A DNA stretch of 64,000 nucleotides from a bacterium HR21 (GCA_002898295.1 BEHX01000002.1:124001-188000), one strand, 5' to 3'; counted from the first letter of the stretch, positions 37,817 to 47,494 are shown. Notes: generated from the letters alone by a model not told the origin. A program made the numbers and translations.

Positions 37817-38667
37817 TCCTCCAGCAGGCAATCGGTTCCAGCACGCACCTGATTGCCCAGCATGCCCTGCAGGCACTGCTCCCAGCCGCAGCTCTCTTCT
37901 GGCGAGGATTTTTCGCCGCTGGCGCTGCTCTGGGATGGCTCCTGTGGCGCAATCACCTGCGTCGAATGCTTGCCTTGCTATCGCGCTCGGAGAAGCTTCG
38001 GCTGCTGTTGCTCGGGGTACTGGCAGTCCCGCTCAACCAGTGGTGTTTCTTCACCGGCGTGCAGCTGACAGCTGCTGCGAACGCTTCGCTGTTCTACGCC
38101 CTGACCCCGGTGTGGACCCTCCTGCTCAGCTGGCGCTTGCGGCAGGAGCGCCTCTCTGCCTGGAAGCTGGGAGGCATCGGGCTTGCACTCCTCGGGGTCG
38201 GGAGCGTGCTGACAGAGAAAGAATTCGCTTTCGGAGCGGCGCATCTGACGGGGAATCTCCTCTTGCTGACCGCCAGCCTGGCATGGGCAGCCTTCACCGT
38301 GCTGAGCCAACCACTCTCACTCCGCTACGGAGCTCTCCCGATCACTGCCGCAAGCATGGTCGCAGGCTGGCTCTCGTATATGCCCCTCTGGCTCCTCCTC
38401 GGCGCACCACTCCAGCTGGAGCACATGAGCCCTACCCTCTGGGGCGAGCTGGCATACATGGGGATCATCACCTCAGGCATCGGGTACTTACTGTGGCTCA
38501 TCCCGCTCCGCCACTTGGAGACAAGCAAGGTTGCTATCTTCTCCACGCTGCAGCCTGTCTTCACAACACTGGCAGCCATTCCGCTCTTCGACTTCACACT
38601 CACCCTGGGATTCCTCCTCGGCGGGGTGCTCATCCTGGCAGGTGTTGTGCTCACCCACTCGGGGTAG
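37810..38667 (+). CDS. EamA/DMT-family transporter
   Basis: A 285-residue membrane protein. GTG 37810 is used as start, overlapping the glycosyltransferase stop by 7 bases; the longer frame from 37735 re-reads that gene. About ten hydrophobic segments form two EamA repeats: the first ends near TAAANASLFYALTPVWTLLL and the second near FSTLQPVFTTLAAIPLFDFT, both with the family's alanine/proline pattern at the end of helices 4 and 9. Members export amino acids or other metabolites, or carry lipid-linked sugars. The position behind a glycosyltransferase makes an envelope-related substrate possible but unproven. Confidence 0.9.
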   Translation: MLILQQAIGSSTHLIAQHALQALLPAAALFWRGFFAAGAALGWLLWRNHLRRMLALLSRSEKLRLLLLGVLAVPLNQWCFFTGVQLTAAANASLFYALTPVWTLLLSWRLRQERLSAWKLGGIGLALLGVGSVLTEKEFAFGAAHLTGNLLLLTASLAWAAFTVLSQPLSLRYGALPITAASMVAGWLSYMPLWLLLGAPLQLEHMSPTLWGELAYMGIITSGIGYLLWLIPLRHLETSKVAIFSTLQPVFTTLAAIPLFDFTLTLGFLLGGVLILAGVVLTHSG

Positions 38668-38696
38668 GATGTGCCGGAGAAGTGGCGCCATCAGTG

Positions 38697-38704
38697 TATT
38701 TTTC
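38697..38704 (+). promoter_or_regulatory. -7-like box for the type IX cargo operon
   Basis: TATTTTTC, one mismatch to TAnnTTTG, 36 bases before ATG 38741. Confidence 0.35.
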
Positions 38705-38740
38705 CCCTTGCACCGGTGACCTGCCGAGAGGAAATCTGCC

Positions 38741-41700
38741 ATGCATCTCCGCGCCGTAGCTCTCCTTTTGGGAGTAGCCATCCCTTGCTTGGGCAGCGCA
38801 TTCTGGGAAAATCGTGGACAGCTCCGCGATACGGACGGGAACCCCTGTTCGGAGGTCCTCTTCGCAGCGGAAGCACGGGGGGTGTGCGTTTACATCCGCA
38901 CTGAGGGGCTGAGCTACGTCTTCGTGCAACCGCTTCCCGGCGATTCCGCGCCGTATTGTCGGCGTTTCCTACTGCGGCGAATTGATCTGGAATGGCTCGG
39001 AGCTAATCCCTTCTTCCACTGGCAGGGCGAGTCTCCTCTCCCGATGACCTGCTCGGTCTACCGACCCGGAGCACGCACAGAGGGGCTCCGTGGGTACCGT
39101 GTGCTACGCCTGCAAGGGCTCTACCCGGATGTTGAGCTGCGACTGACTTGGACAGAGCGTGGGGAACTCAAGTATGACCTCCTTGCCCGGCGAGCAGAAG
39201 CGCTCTCTGCCGTCCGCTTCCGATACACCGGCGCTGACGCGCTCCGGCGTGACCCCGATGGGAGCTTGCTTGTAACCACTGCACTCGGTCAGCTGCGAGA
39301 GCTCCCACCTGTGGTGTACCAAGCCGGACGCCAGCTCCTGGGGACATTTGTCCTCCGGGGCGATACGCTCTCCTTCGCTGTCCCGGAGGCATGCCCAGAG
39401 GAAGAGCTGCTCTTCGACCCCGGCGTCGTCTGGTCCACCTACTACGGGGGGAGCGCCGTTGAGGAGTTCACCGCCGTAGCAACCGATAACGCTGGTAACG
39501 TGTACTGTGCGGGCTGGAGCATTAGCCCGGACTTTCCCGTGCGAAACGCACTGCAGAATAGCCTGGCAACGACTGTCGCCTCCGACGCCGTTATCGTCAA
39601 ATTCTCCCCCGCAGGTCAGCCTCTCTGGGCAACCTACTACGGCGGGGACAGTATCGAGGTTGCCTCCGGCATCGCCTGCGATGGGGTGGGGAATGTTGCC
39701 GTTGTAGGCACAACCTCGAGCCCGAATTTCCCCACCCAGAACGCTTTCCAGAGCACGCTCTCCGGCACCAGCGACGCGTTTCTGCTCCGGCTCAACTCCG
39801 CCGGGCAGCGCCTCTGGGCAACTTACTACGGCGGGAGTGGCGAAGAAAACGCCTCTGGTGTAGCAGTTGACCGTACAAGCGCGGCTCTCGTCGTCTGTGG
39901 TGCAACCAGCAGCACGAATTTTCCCCTTGCCAACGCCCTCCAGCCAACCCATGGCGGCGGCACGCTGGACGGCTTCCTGCTCAAGTTCTCCGCCGCCGGG
40001 CAGCGCCTCTGGGCAACCTACTACGGCGGGAGCGGCGAAGACATCCTCCGGGGCATTGCCACCGATAGTACCGGCGCTGTCATTGCCGTTGGGAGTACCA
40101 GCAGTCCGGACTTTCCCGTACAAAATGCGCTCCAGCCGACCTTTGCCGGCGGCGGAACGGATGCCGTCGTGCTCAAGCTCACCGCCACCGGACAGCGCCT
40201 CTGGGCAACCTACTACGGCGGGAACCGGCAGGACATTGCTAACGCCGTTGCCACCGACATCCGGAAGAGTGTCATCATCGGTGGCTCAACGCTGAGCGAT
40301 ACCATCCCGATTGTCAACGCTGTCCAAGCCCGCCGAGCAGCCGCACTGGATGCTTTCGTGACGAGCCTCGACAGTGCCGGTCGGCTCCAGTGGGGGACCT
40401 TCTACGGCGGGAGCAGCATGGAGGAAATCCGCGGTGTTGCGGTAGCTCGGAACCGCTGGGTTATTGCGTGCGGATACACCTACAGCTCGAACTTTCCCCG
40501 CTGGTTTGCCCTGCAGTCATACGCCGGCAACGGGGATGCGTTCGTGGTCATGTTCCACTACGTCGGCACGCTCCAGTGGTCCACCCCTTTTGGAGGTGGG
40601 GGCTACGACGTCTTCCAGGGCGTTGCTACCGACACAGGCGTGGGCTTCTACGCATGCGGCTCCACAGCCAGCTCGGATTACCCCACGCGCGCTGCCGAAC
40701 AAGCGCAGTTGCGCGGGAGCTCCGACGCTGTCCTGACGCGTTTTGACCGGGAAACCATTCGCTGCCGGGTTCTGCGCCAGCCTCTCTGTGCTGGCGATAC
40801 GCTCACGGTGGAATTCACCACGACGGGCTCCTTCTTCGCCGACAACTCCTTCACTGTGGTGCTCTCCGATTCCTCAGGGGATTTCGCCCGTTCCACCCTC
40901 ATCGGGGAGCAGCTCGGGCAGACCGGCGGGCGCGTTGTTGCCCGGATCCCCGATACAATGCCGGCAGGCAAGCGCTACCGCATTCGCGTCCTGGCTTCCA
41001 GTCCAGTTACCATCGGGGAGCCTACGGACACGCTCGTGATTCTGCGTCCTCCCCTGCCTCCGACCATCCGGGTTGAGCCCGATACAGTGCTCTGCCCCGG
41101 GGATAGCGCCGTGCTCCGCATCGACCCAGAGGAGATGGCAACCTATACCTGGCGCCGGAACAACGTTCCTATCAGCGGCTCCAACGCTCCGCAGCTCATC
41201 GCCCGGCAGCCTGGCCGCTATACTGTCGAAGTCCGCACCCCATGCGGGACAGCTCTGGCAGAGCGGGAAATCATTCTGAGTAGCGGCGCGCCCCCAGCTG
41301 TTCCGGATATCCGTGTCGGCGGACCGACACGCTTGTGCCGAGGCGATAGCCTTGTGCTGTCCACATCGCCGCAGCCTGAGCTCTCTTACCAGTGGTACCG
41401 CGATGGGCAGCCCTTCGGCGGCGATACTCCAGCCGTTGTCATCCGCGATGCGGGTGCGTACACTCTGGCAGTCCGGAATCGCTGCGGCGTAGCGTATGCA
41501 CGAGACACGATCCGGGTCCTGGTAGACGAGCCACTGCAGAAGCCTTCCTTGGTGGTGCAGGGCTCATCCCGCTTGTGCCAAGGAGATAGTGCCGTTTTGG
41601 AGACCTCCCCGCAGCCGACGGTACAGGAATACCGCTGGTATCGCAACGGCAACCTCATCATGCGGAATCCCCAAGCATGGCGATACACGGCGCGTCAGCC

Positions 41701-43372
41701 TGGGTGGTATCGCGTCGAGCTGCTCAACACGTGCGACACCGTTGGCTCCGACAGCATTGCCATTGAAGTTCTCCCGCTCCCCGAACCTCCGCGGCTTGTT
41801 GTCCTCGGCGGGGTCTTCCTCTGCCCTGGTGACAGCACCGTGCTCACCACCGCGCAACAGCCCGGGGCACGTTACCGCTGGTACCGCGATGGGCAGCCGG
41901 TAGCAGACACCACGCTGCCGCGCTACGTTGTTCGCCAGGCGGGGACCTACACCGTGGAAGTGCTTACCCCTTGTGGACGCGCTCTCTCGCCCGATAGCGT
42001 CACCATCCGGTTCCTGGACACGCTCCCGACACCGAAACTGCAAGCCCAAGGGAGTCTGGAGCTATGCGAGGGCGATAGCCTCCTGCTCTGGATTGAGCCT
42101 GTCGGTGGTGCCCACTACCAGTGGTACCGGGATGGGGTACCCCTCGGCGGCGATACCTCGGCTCTGACAGTGCGTGCTGCCGGGACGTACTGGGTGCGCC
42201 TCTCCAGCCCTTGTGGGGAAGCCGTCTCTGACTCGGTCAGCGTCTCTGTGACCCCCCGCCCAGCGCCACCGCACTTGCGTGTGGAAGGTGCGACGCAGCT
42301 CTGCGAAGGCGATTCCGTGCGCTTGTCAAGCGATGAGCAACCGGGTGTTGAGTACGAATGGTACCGTAACGACACGCTGATCGCCCGCGCTCGTTCGGCT
42401 GTGACTGTACGGGAAGCAGGCACGTACTGGATTCGTGCCTACAATCGCTGTGGAGAGCGTCTCTCCAACCGCGTCACCCTCACGGTCATCCCCCGCCCTC
42501 CGAAACCAGTCATCACGCAGCAAGGGGATACGCTCATTTCCAGCTCGCCCGAAGGTAATCAATGGCTCGACAGCGCAGGCGTACCCATCCCCGGGGCAAC
42601 CGAGCAACGCTTCGTGCCCCCGCGCAGCGGCGAGTACCGAGTTCGAGTAACCATCGAGGGATGTTCCTCAGAGTCTGAGCCCTTCCGGTTTGTCCGGCGG
42701 ACGGAGCCTCTTGTGGTACGTCTCCGGGGTGGGCGAGCAGCTCCGGGCACAACCGTGCGTCTACCGCTGCTGCTGCGCGTTCCCGAGGCAGGGATCACTG
42801 CCAATAGGCTCCACTGTACGCTCCGGCTCTGGGCACGTCTCTTGGAGCCGCTCCCACCGGTTCCGCCGGGCAATATCTCCGGAGACTGGCGGCGCATCCC
42901 ATTGGAACTCCCTCTCGGTGAGCTCTCGCCGGGCGAGATTCTCCTGCTGGAACTGCCCTTCCGTGTCCTGCTCGGAGACCGAGACCGTACGCCACTGATT
43001 CTGGAAGAGCTCGCCTGGAGCCCGAGTGCACTCCCAACGGAGATCGTTGTAGACACTTTCTTCGTGGACATCTGCCGGCAAGGAGGAGAGCGTCTCTTCG
43101 TGCCGACCACAACGGGAGCATTCCTGGAAATTGTACCCCAGCCAGCAACGAAGCAAGCGCTGGTGCGTTACGGTACGCCGGAGACCGGACCTGTGGTCAT
43201 TCGTCTCTGGACGCTCTGGGGGGAGGAGGTTGCCCGACCTATCGAGGGATGGAGAACGCCAGGTGTGTACACAGAGCCACTGCCTCTCGGGGAGCTGGCA
43301 GCAGGTGTGTACCTTGTGACCCTCCAAACTCCGTCGCAGGTTTTGTCTCTCTTGCTCCAATACGTTCCATGA
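38741..43372 (+). CDS. Giant secreted SBBP-repeat and Ig-like protein with type IX sorting domain
   Basis: A 1543-residue secreted protein. It has a signal peptide (MHLRAVALLLGVAIPCLGSA) and an N-terminal domain (about 21-228, FWENRGQLRD and SYVFVQPLPGD) of the kind that precedes SBBP propellers. Seven SBBP beta-propeller repeats of 62-66 residues follow (231-668; each with a W-[AS]-TYYGG motif), then a beta-sandwich (about 673-770). At least six Ig-like domains carry the pattern LC-x-GDS with YxWYRDG, and then comes a partial seventh. The last 80 residues (LEIVPQPATKQALVRYGTPE, GELAAGVYLVTLQT) form a type A C-terminal sorting domain for type IX export and surface anchoring. A surface adhesin or matrix protein is likely. 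ATGA overlap leads into the next gene. Confidence 0.88.
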   Translation: MHLRAVALLLGVAIPCLGSAFWENRGQLRDTDGNPCSEVLFAAEARGVCVYIRTEGLSYVFVQPLPGDSAPYCRRFLLRRIDLEWLGANPFFHWQGESPLPMTCSVYRPGARTEGLRGYRVLRLQGLYPDVELRLTWTERGELKYDLLARRAEALSAVRFRYTGADALRRDPDGSLLVTTALGQLRELPPVVYQAGRQLLGTFVLRGDTLSFAVPEACPEEELLFDPGVVWSTYYGGSAVEEFTAVATDNAGNVYCAGWSISPDFPVRNALQNSLATTVASDAVIVKFSPAGQPLWATYYGGDSIEVASGIACDGVGNVAVVGTTSSPNFPTQNAFQSTLSGTSDAFLLRLNSAGQRLWATYYGGSGEENASGVAVDRTSAALVVCGATSSTNFPLANALQPTHGGGTLDGFLLKFSAAGQRLWATYYGGSGEDILRGIATDSTGAVIAVGSTSSPDFPVQNALQPTFAGGGTDAVVLKLTATGQRLWATYYGGNRQDIANAVATDIRKSVIIGGSTLSDTIPIVNAVQARRAAALDAFVTSLDSAGRLQWGTFYGGSSMEEIRGVAVARNRWVIACGYTYSSNFPRWFALQSYAGNGDAFVVMFHYVGTLQWSTPFGGGGYDVFQGVATDTGVGFYACGSTASSDYPTRAAEQAQLRGSSDAVLTRFDRETIRCRVLRQPLCAGDTLTVEFTTTGSFFADNSFTVVLSDSSGDFARSTLIGEQLGQTGGRVVARIPDTMPAGKRYRIRVLASSPVTIGEPTDTLVILRPPLPPTIRVEPDTVLCPGDSAVLRIDPEEMATYTWRRNNVPISGSNAPQLIARQPGRYTVEVRTPCGTALAEREIILSSGAPPAVPDIRVGGPTRLCRGDSLVLSTSPQPELSYQWYRDGQPFGGDTPAVVIRDAGAYTLAVRNRCGVAYARDTIRVLVDEPLQKPSLVVQGSSRLCQGDSAVLETSPQPTVQEYRWYRNGNLIMRNPQAWRYTARQPGWYRVELLNTCDTVGSDSIAIEVLPLPEPPRLVVLGGVFLCPGDSTVLTTAQQPGARYRWYRDGQPVADTTLPRYVVRQAGTYTVEVLTPCGRALSPDSVTIRFLDTLPTPKLQAQGSLELCEGDSLLLWIEPVGGAHYQWYRDGVPLGGDTSALTVRAAGTYWVRLSSPCGEAVSDSVSVSVTPRPAPPHLRVEGATQLCEGDSVRLSSDEQPGVEYEWYRNDTLIARARSAVTVREAGTYWIRAYNRCGERLSNRVTLTVIPRPPKPVITQQGDTLISSSPEGNQWLDSAGVPIPGATEQRFVPPRSGEYRVRVTIEGCSSESEPFRFVRRTEPLVVRLRGGRAAPGTTVRLPLLLRVPEAGITANRLHCTLRLWARLLEPLPPVPPGNISGDWRRIPLELPLGELSPGEILLLELPFRVLLGDRDRTPLILEELAWSPSALPTEIVVDTFFVDICRQGGERLFVPTTTGAFLEIVPQPATKQALVRYGTPETGPVVIRLWTLWGEEVARPIEGWRTPGVYTEPLPLGELAAGVYLVTLQTPSQVLSLLLQYVP
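39431..40744 (+). repeat. Seven tandem SBBP-coding repeats
   Basis: Units of about 186-200 bases encode the propeller blades. Stretches such as GCCTCTGGGCAACCTACTAC near 39626, 39811, 40008 and 40196 are almost identical, which makes this a site for unequal recombination. Confidence 0.8.
41060..42495 (+). repeat. Tandem Ig-like domain-coding repeats
   Basis: At least six units of about 240-250 bases, each encoding LC-x-GDS and (Q/R/E)WYR(D/N). They are more diverged in DNA than the SBBP repeats. Confidence 0.7.
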
Positions 43373-44154
43373 GCCGCCACTTCCGCCTCTGTGGTTTGCT
43401 GTTCTTGACTGCCGCACCTGTTGTGACCCATGCGCAGTACGCTGTCGGGGGCGGCGTGCTCGCTGACCTCAATGCCCACAGAGCGAACTTCCGGACCATC
43501 TCGCCCGACATTCCAAACTGCTGTCCTGGCTTTGAGAGTGCAACAGGTGTAGGCTGGGGGGTTTTCGCGACCTACGACGGGCTATGGCTTGCCCCTCGGC
43601 TCCGCCTGCTCATCGAGCTGAGCTATCGGCGGCATGAAGCGACGTTCCTCCAACGCGAACCAACCACCGTCAGTAGCCCTGAAGGGACTGCCACAGCGGG
43701 GATGTTCGAGCACGAGCTGCGAACCCGATGGCATATGCTGACGGCAATGCTCTTCCTGGGCTATAGCCCCGTCGAAGGGCTTCCGCAGTTCCAGCTCCGA
43801 CTTGGGGTTGCCGCTGGGCATACGCTGGAAGCCACGTTCTGGCAGCAGGAGCGGCTTGTCGAACCCGCATACGGCTACTTCCTCGACACGGGCACGCGCA
43901 CGCGCAATGAGTATTCCGGTCCCCTGCCCGGCAGAGCTCCCGTCTCGCTCTCCCTGGGTGCCGGGGTTCGCTACCTGCTCCCGCTGCTGCCGCGTGGTTC
44001 TCTGGCACTCCAGCCAGCACTGACAGGCTGGCTCGGGCTTACCCGGCTGCTCTCCGGCATCCCCTGGCGGGTTCACGGCGTGATCTTCTCCCTGGGGATT
44101 GTCTACGCACCGTTTGAGTTGCCCTCGCCACTCCAGCCAGGGACTCCGCAATGA
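43369..44154 (+). CDS. Outer-membrane beta-barrel protein
   Basis: A 261-residue protein starting at ATG 43369, which overlaps the cargo gene stop (ATGA). The signal peptide is MSRHFRLCGLLFLTAAPVVTHA, and the mature chain is a series of amphipathic strands (VGWGVFATYDGLWLAPRLRL, LRLGVAAGHTLEATFW, VSLSLGAGVRYLLPLLP) as in small Bacteroidota porin-like barrels. A pair of Cys (NCCPGF) lies in the first loop. Genes for barrels, a type IX cargo and a DUF5103 protein overlap here, so it may help assemble or anchor the cargo, but there is no direct proof. Confidence 0.78.
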   Translation: MSRHFRLCGLLFLTAAPVVTHAQYAVGGGVLADLNAHRANFRTISPDIPNCCPGFESATGVGWGVFATYDGLWLAPRLRLLIELSYRRHEATFLQREPTTVSSPEGTATAGMFEHELRTRWHMLTAMLFLGYSPVEGLPQFQLRLGVAAGHTLEATFWQQERLVEPAYGYFLDTGTRTRNEYSGPLPGRAPVSLSLGAGVRYLLPLLPRGSLALQPALTGWLGLTRLLSGIPWRVHGVIFSLGIVYAPFELPSPLQPGTPQ

Positions 44155-45455
44155 GGGGCATGAACATCGCGCTGGCACTCCTCGTGCCAGCTTCTGCTTT
44201 GGCTCAGCAGCTATGGCTTCTGCGGAGCATTCGGATGTACGGAGGCGAGGACGAGACAGCTCCCCCGGTTCTGCTCCTCTCCCCCGATGCCCAAACAGCG
44301 CCTTCTATGGGTTTTCCCTTCGTAACTCTGGAGGTGGATGTGGACGCTTCGGTTCCTCCTGCACTCATCGCCCGTTTCGTCCACTGCCGTCCGGATTGGA
44401 GCGAGAGTGGGAATGTCTTCCTCAGCTTTGGCGCCGCCGGCACGAGCCTCTTTTCCTGGGAACCAGCTCCTTCCGGCTCCCGCTTTTACAGCTATCGAGG
44501 GCGGCTGAGGATCCCGAACCCGCAGGTTACTATCCCGTACGCCGGGAACTGGAAGCTCCTGCTCTTCGAACGGGGCTCCGAGCAGCCCGTGGGGGAGGCG
44601 CGCTTTTTCGCCGTCCAACCTCAGGCGGTCTGCCGCGTTAGCGTCTATAGCGATCTCTACACTGCCCCGCCCGGTATCAGTCCGGCAGCTGTGACCGTTG
44701 AGGCAGTGGTTTCCGTGCCGCCCGAACTCAGCGCTGACCAGCGCCTGCAGACTGTCGTCTTCTACCGCCGCCACCGTTGGTTCGAACCCTACATTGTCAG
44801 CCACGACCGGACGTTGACAGCAGGGACCCAGCGGCTCTACCGCACCCCGTACCGAGGCAGCATCGCCGGAATGCTTCCCGGGGCGAAGCTCTTCCGGCTG
44901 GAACGCATCCCAGCACAGAACGAATACCGCGTCTTGGACCTGAGCAATCCCACCCAATTTCCGCCGTATACAAGCTCGCCCCTCCGCTTCCCTCTGGCAG
45001 ACCTGCGCCGCAATGGGAGTTTCTGGGATTGGGCAGACGACGGGGCGGCTGTAACCTCGCACCTTGCCCCGTATTTGCAGGATTACGTGCCCTTGGAATT
45101 CGTTCTGGATCCGGAAGGCGCTCCACCGCTTCCCTCCGAGGTCTTCGTTGTCGGCTCCTTCAATGGCTGGCGCGCCAGTGCAGAGTGGCGCCTCAGCTAT
45201 GACCCGGAAGAACGCCTCTACCGCCTCCGGCAGCTTGTCCGACGTGGACGTCACAACTACCTTTATGCCACCGGCTACCTCAACGCTGATACGGGCTCTG
45301 TGGAGTCCCTCTCCTTCGAGGAGTGGGAAGGCAACACCACGAGCACCCGGATCTCCTTCTGGGCGTTTGTCTACTACCGATTCCCCGACTTCGGCGGCTA
45401 CGATGCCCTCATTGCTGTTGGCGCCGCAAACCTCCAGGGACCTCTCCAGCCATAG
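44151..45455 (+). CDS. DUF5103 protein, type IX secretion system plug-like
   Basis: A 434-residue exported protein with a signal peptide (MNIALALLVPASALA, from ATG 44160; ATG 44151 overlaps the preceding stop). Family marks of DUF5103: PPVLLLSPDAQ at the front, ARFVHCRPDWSESGN (the HCxxDW motif), YSYRGRLRIPNPQVTIPYAG with NWKLLLFERG, and at the end EVFVVGSFNGWRASAEWRLS with RRGRHNYLYA. This fits the plug component that closes the large outer-membrane translocon SprA in type IX secretion. Its overlap with a type IX cargo operon supports that reading. The SprA gene is not in the window. Confidence 0.8.
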   Translation: MRGMNIALALLVPASALAQQLWLLRSIRMYGGEDETAPPVLLLSPDAQTAPSMGFPFVTLEVDVDASVPPALIARFVHCRPDWSESGNVFLSFGAAGTSLFSWEPAPSGSRFYSYRGRLRIPNPQVTIPYAGNWKLLLFERGSEQPVGEARFFAVQPQAVCRVSVYSDLYTAPPGISPAAVTVEAVVSVPPELSADQRLQTVVFYRRHRWFEPYIVSHDRTLTAGTQRLYRTPYRGSIAGMLPGAKLFRLERIPAQNEYRVLDLSNPTQFPPYTSSPLRFPLADLRRNGSFWDWADDGAAVTSHLAPYLQDYVPLEFVLDPEGAPPLPSEVFVVGSFNGWRASAEWRLSYDPEERLYRLRQLVRRGRHNYLYATGYLNADTGSVESLSFEEWEGNTTSTRISFWAFVYYRFPDFGGYDALIAVGAANLQGPLQP

Positions 45456-45461
45456 GCTCGC

Positions 45462-46787
45462 TTAGCGCTTGAGGGCATTGACCTCTGCCAGAATCTGGTC
45501 GCTCACCGTGACGATTCGCGCCGCCGCTTCAAATGCCCGCTGGGTGGCGATCAACTCTGTAAACTCCGTGGTCAGCTCTACGTTCGACTCCTCAACTGCC
45601 CCGCCGACGACAGAGGTGCCGGAGAAAAGCTCGCCGGCCGTGCCCAGAATCGGCGCACCACTGTTGGGCGAGACGGCGAAGAAGTTGTCTCCTTCCCGCA
45701 GCAGTCCTCCAGGATTGAGGAATTGAGCGAGGACGAGCTGCCCGAGCACTTCTGTGCGCCCGTTACTGAAGCTCCCCAGGAGCTTTCCTGTGGAATCGAT
45801 CCGCAGGTCTACAAGCTCGCCGATCCCATAGCCGTCCTGCTCAATGACAGCAAGCGTGCTGGGTCCGGACATCTGCGTTACACCCGAAAGGAGACTTCCC
45901 TGGGGGGCAAGCTCGATAGTCAGACTCTTGGCAGGGTCGAAGACCGGCGGATTGGCTCCCAGAGCTGTATTGAGCTCGGCACCAGGGATGACGACCGAGA
46001 GCGGTGATTCCAATGTGCCATCCCCTCGGAAACGTACGGGCGAGGAACCCGTTGGGAGAGTAAGGGGCTGCTCATCGAGAGTTGCTGTCAGCTCGAATTC
46101 ACCCGGCGTTGCCGTTTTCCGCAGCTCCAACCGCAAAACGTGTGTTACCCCACGGCTGTCGTAGATGAGGATGCTTGTTGCAATGCTTTCGCCGTCTGCC
46201 ATCTCCGCACTGAGATTGCCTGACAGCCGTACCCGTTCGGTCTGATGGGCAGGGGACCGAAGTCCTAGCGGAATCCGCAGTGCCCCTACTTGCCGGGAGA
46301 GCACTGTATTGCCCGAGCTATCCCGCACGGGGAGCCCATTGGCGTCGAGCACAATCCCATATCCCTGGACCAGTGCTCCGGTTGCTGTATCCACCAAGTT
46401 GCCCCGGGAATCCAGTGTGAAGGAGCCCGCTCGCGTGAAGAGCTGCCGCCCGTTGAGTTGTACGACGAAGAACCCATCCCCCCGCACGGCAACATCCAGC
46501 GGGCGATTCGTGGGAGTGATTGTCCCCTGCGCCATATCCGCCACAGTCGCTGCCAAGCGTACTCCCAAGCCAATCTGCAGGGGGTCTACTCCACCGATGT
46601 CTGCTCCGCTAACTATTGGGAGCGTCCCGATACCCAAGCGCTGGATAACGTTCTCCGCAAAGCGGGCTCGGCTGGCTTTGTACCCGATGGTGTTCACGTT
46701 GGCAACGTTGTTTGCAATGACGTCGAGCCGCCGCTGATGTGCCAGAAGCGACGTCTGCGCTGCCGTCAATGACCGTGAGAGTCCCAT
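45462..46787 (-). CDS. flgE: Flagellar hook protein FlgE
   Basis: A 441-residue axial protein. It begins MGLSRSLTAAQTSLLAHQRR, followed by NNVANVNTIGYKASRARF, the conserved N-terminal rod/hook helix, and ends TTEFTELIATQRAFEAAARI, VTVSDQILAEVNALKR, the partner helix. The middle domains (about 90-380) are beta-rich with GDGFFVVQLNGRQLFTRAGS. It is exported through the flagellar channel without a signal peptide. The gene order fliK-like, flgD, flgE supports hook rather than rod identity. It is convergent with the DUF5103 gene, 6 bases apart. Confidence 0.93.
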   Translation of the reverse strand: MGLSRSLTAAQTSLLAHQRRLDVIANNVANVNTIGYKASRARFAENVIQRLGIGTLPIVSGADIGGVDPLQIGLGVRLAATVADMAQGTITPTNRPLDVAVRGDGFFVVQLNGRQLFTRAGSFTLDSRGNLVDTATGALVQGYGIVLDANGLPVRDSSGNTVLSRQVGALRIPLGLRSPAHQTERVRLSGNLSAEMADGESIATSILIYDSRGVTHVLRLELRKTATPGEFELTATLDEQPLTLPTGSSPVRFRGDGTLESPLSVVIPGAELNTALGANPPVFDPAKSLTIELAPQGSLLSGVTQMSGPSTLAVIEQDGYGIGELVDLRIDSTGKLLGSFSNGRTEVLGQLVLAQFLNPGGLLREGDNFFAVSPNSGAPILGTAGELFSGTSVVGGAVEESNVELTTEFTELIATQRAFEAAARIVTVSDQILAEVNALKR

Positions 46788-46816
46788 TATGGCTCACCTC
46801 TCGAGTGTTGGACTTC

Positions 46817-47494
46817 CTACGGACGTTTCCGAATCTCCAAAAGCCCCGATAGGGGCACTTCCAGCTCACCGATGAGCATCATCGCCCCCTGAGCTGTGAA
46901 GCGCACTGCCTCCACGACGCCTTCCAGGAACGGGCGAACCTCCAGCTGTTGTCCTGCTGTCCCGACCGCGGTAATCCGGACGGTATACGTCCCTGCTGGG
47001 AGCCGCTCTCCCGATGCCGCTCGACCGTCCCACAGAATACGGTGGTCCCCCGGGGGAACGTTCCGGAACTCCCAGCTCCTGACCACGGCACCCGAGGAGG
47101 TACAGATTTCCACCCGTACGCTCTGCGCCTCTTCCGGGAGCTCGTATCCAAAGCGGACTTCCGTGGCATCTGGAGAGAGCCGAAGCAGGGAGCTTTCCGC
47201 TCGGACATATGCTCCTACAAGCGCTGGTGTAGCAGCATTGCCAACTGTCTCGGCAAGCCCGGAGAGCTGGCTGACCTGCAACTCCAGAAGTTGTCGGACG
47301 GAGAGCAGCTGCTCGAGCTGCGAGAAGATCGCCAGCTGTACGGCGAGCTCCTGACCTTCGTAAGGCTTCAACGGACTCTGCATGCGCAGCTGAGCAATGA
47401 GCAGCCGCAGGAAGTCTTCTTTCCCACTTCCTGCCCCGTTGGGGATGAGAAGCGTCCCTTGTGCTCCCGTCACAGCTCCAACGGCTTCTGCCAT
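46817..47494 (-). CDS. flgD: Flagellar hook capping protein FlgD
   Basis: A 225-residue protein starting at ATG 47494 (MAEAVGAVTGAQGTLLIPNG); the longer frame re-reads the upstream gene. The N-terminal scaffold signature KEDFLRLLIAQLRMQSPLKP, followed by QELAVQLAIFSQLEQLL, is diagnostic. The C-terminal part (about 100-220) has the FlgD Ig-like/tudor hybrid, with WEFRNVPPGDHRILWDGRAA and ERLPAGTYTVRITA. It caps the growing hook to allow FlgE to polymerise, and flgE follows 29 bases downstream. Confidence 0.93.
   Translation of the reverse strand: MAEAVGAVTGAQGTLLIPNGAGSGKEDFLRLLIAQLRMQSPLKPYEGQELAVQLAIFSQLEQLLSVRQLLELQVSQLSGLAETVGNAATPALVGAYVRAESSLLRLSPDATEVRFGYELPEEAQSVRVEICTSSGAVVRSWEFRNVPPGDHRILWDGRAASGERLPAGTYTVRITAVGTAGQQLEVRPFLEGVVEAVRFTAQGAMMLIGELEVPLSGLLEIRKRP

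Noticed and set aside
39431-42495. Repeats considered as a CRISPR array
   Set aside because: The repeats are in frame, about 190 or 245 bases long and encode SBBP and Ig-like domains; no short repeat-spacer pattern exists in the window.
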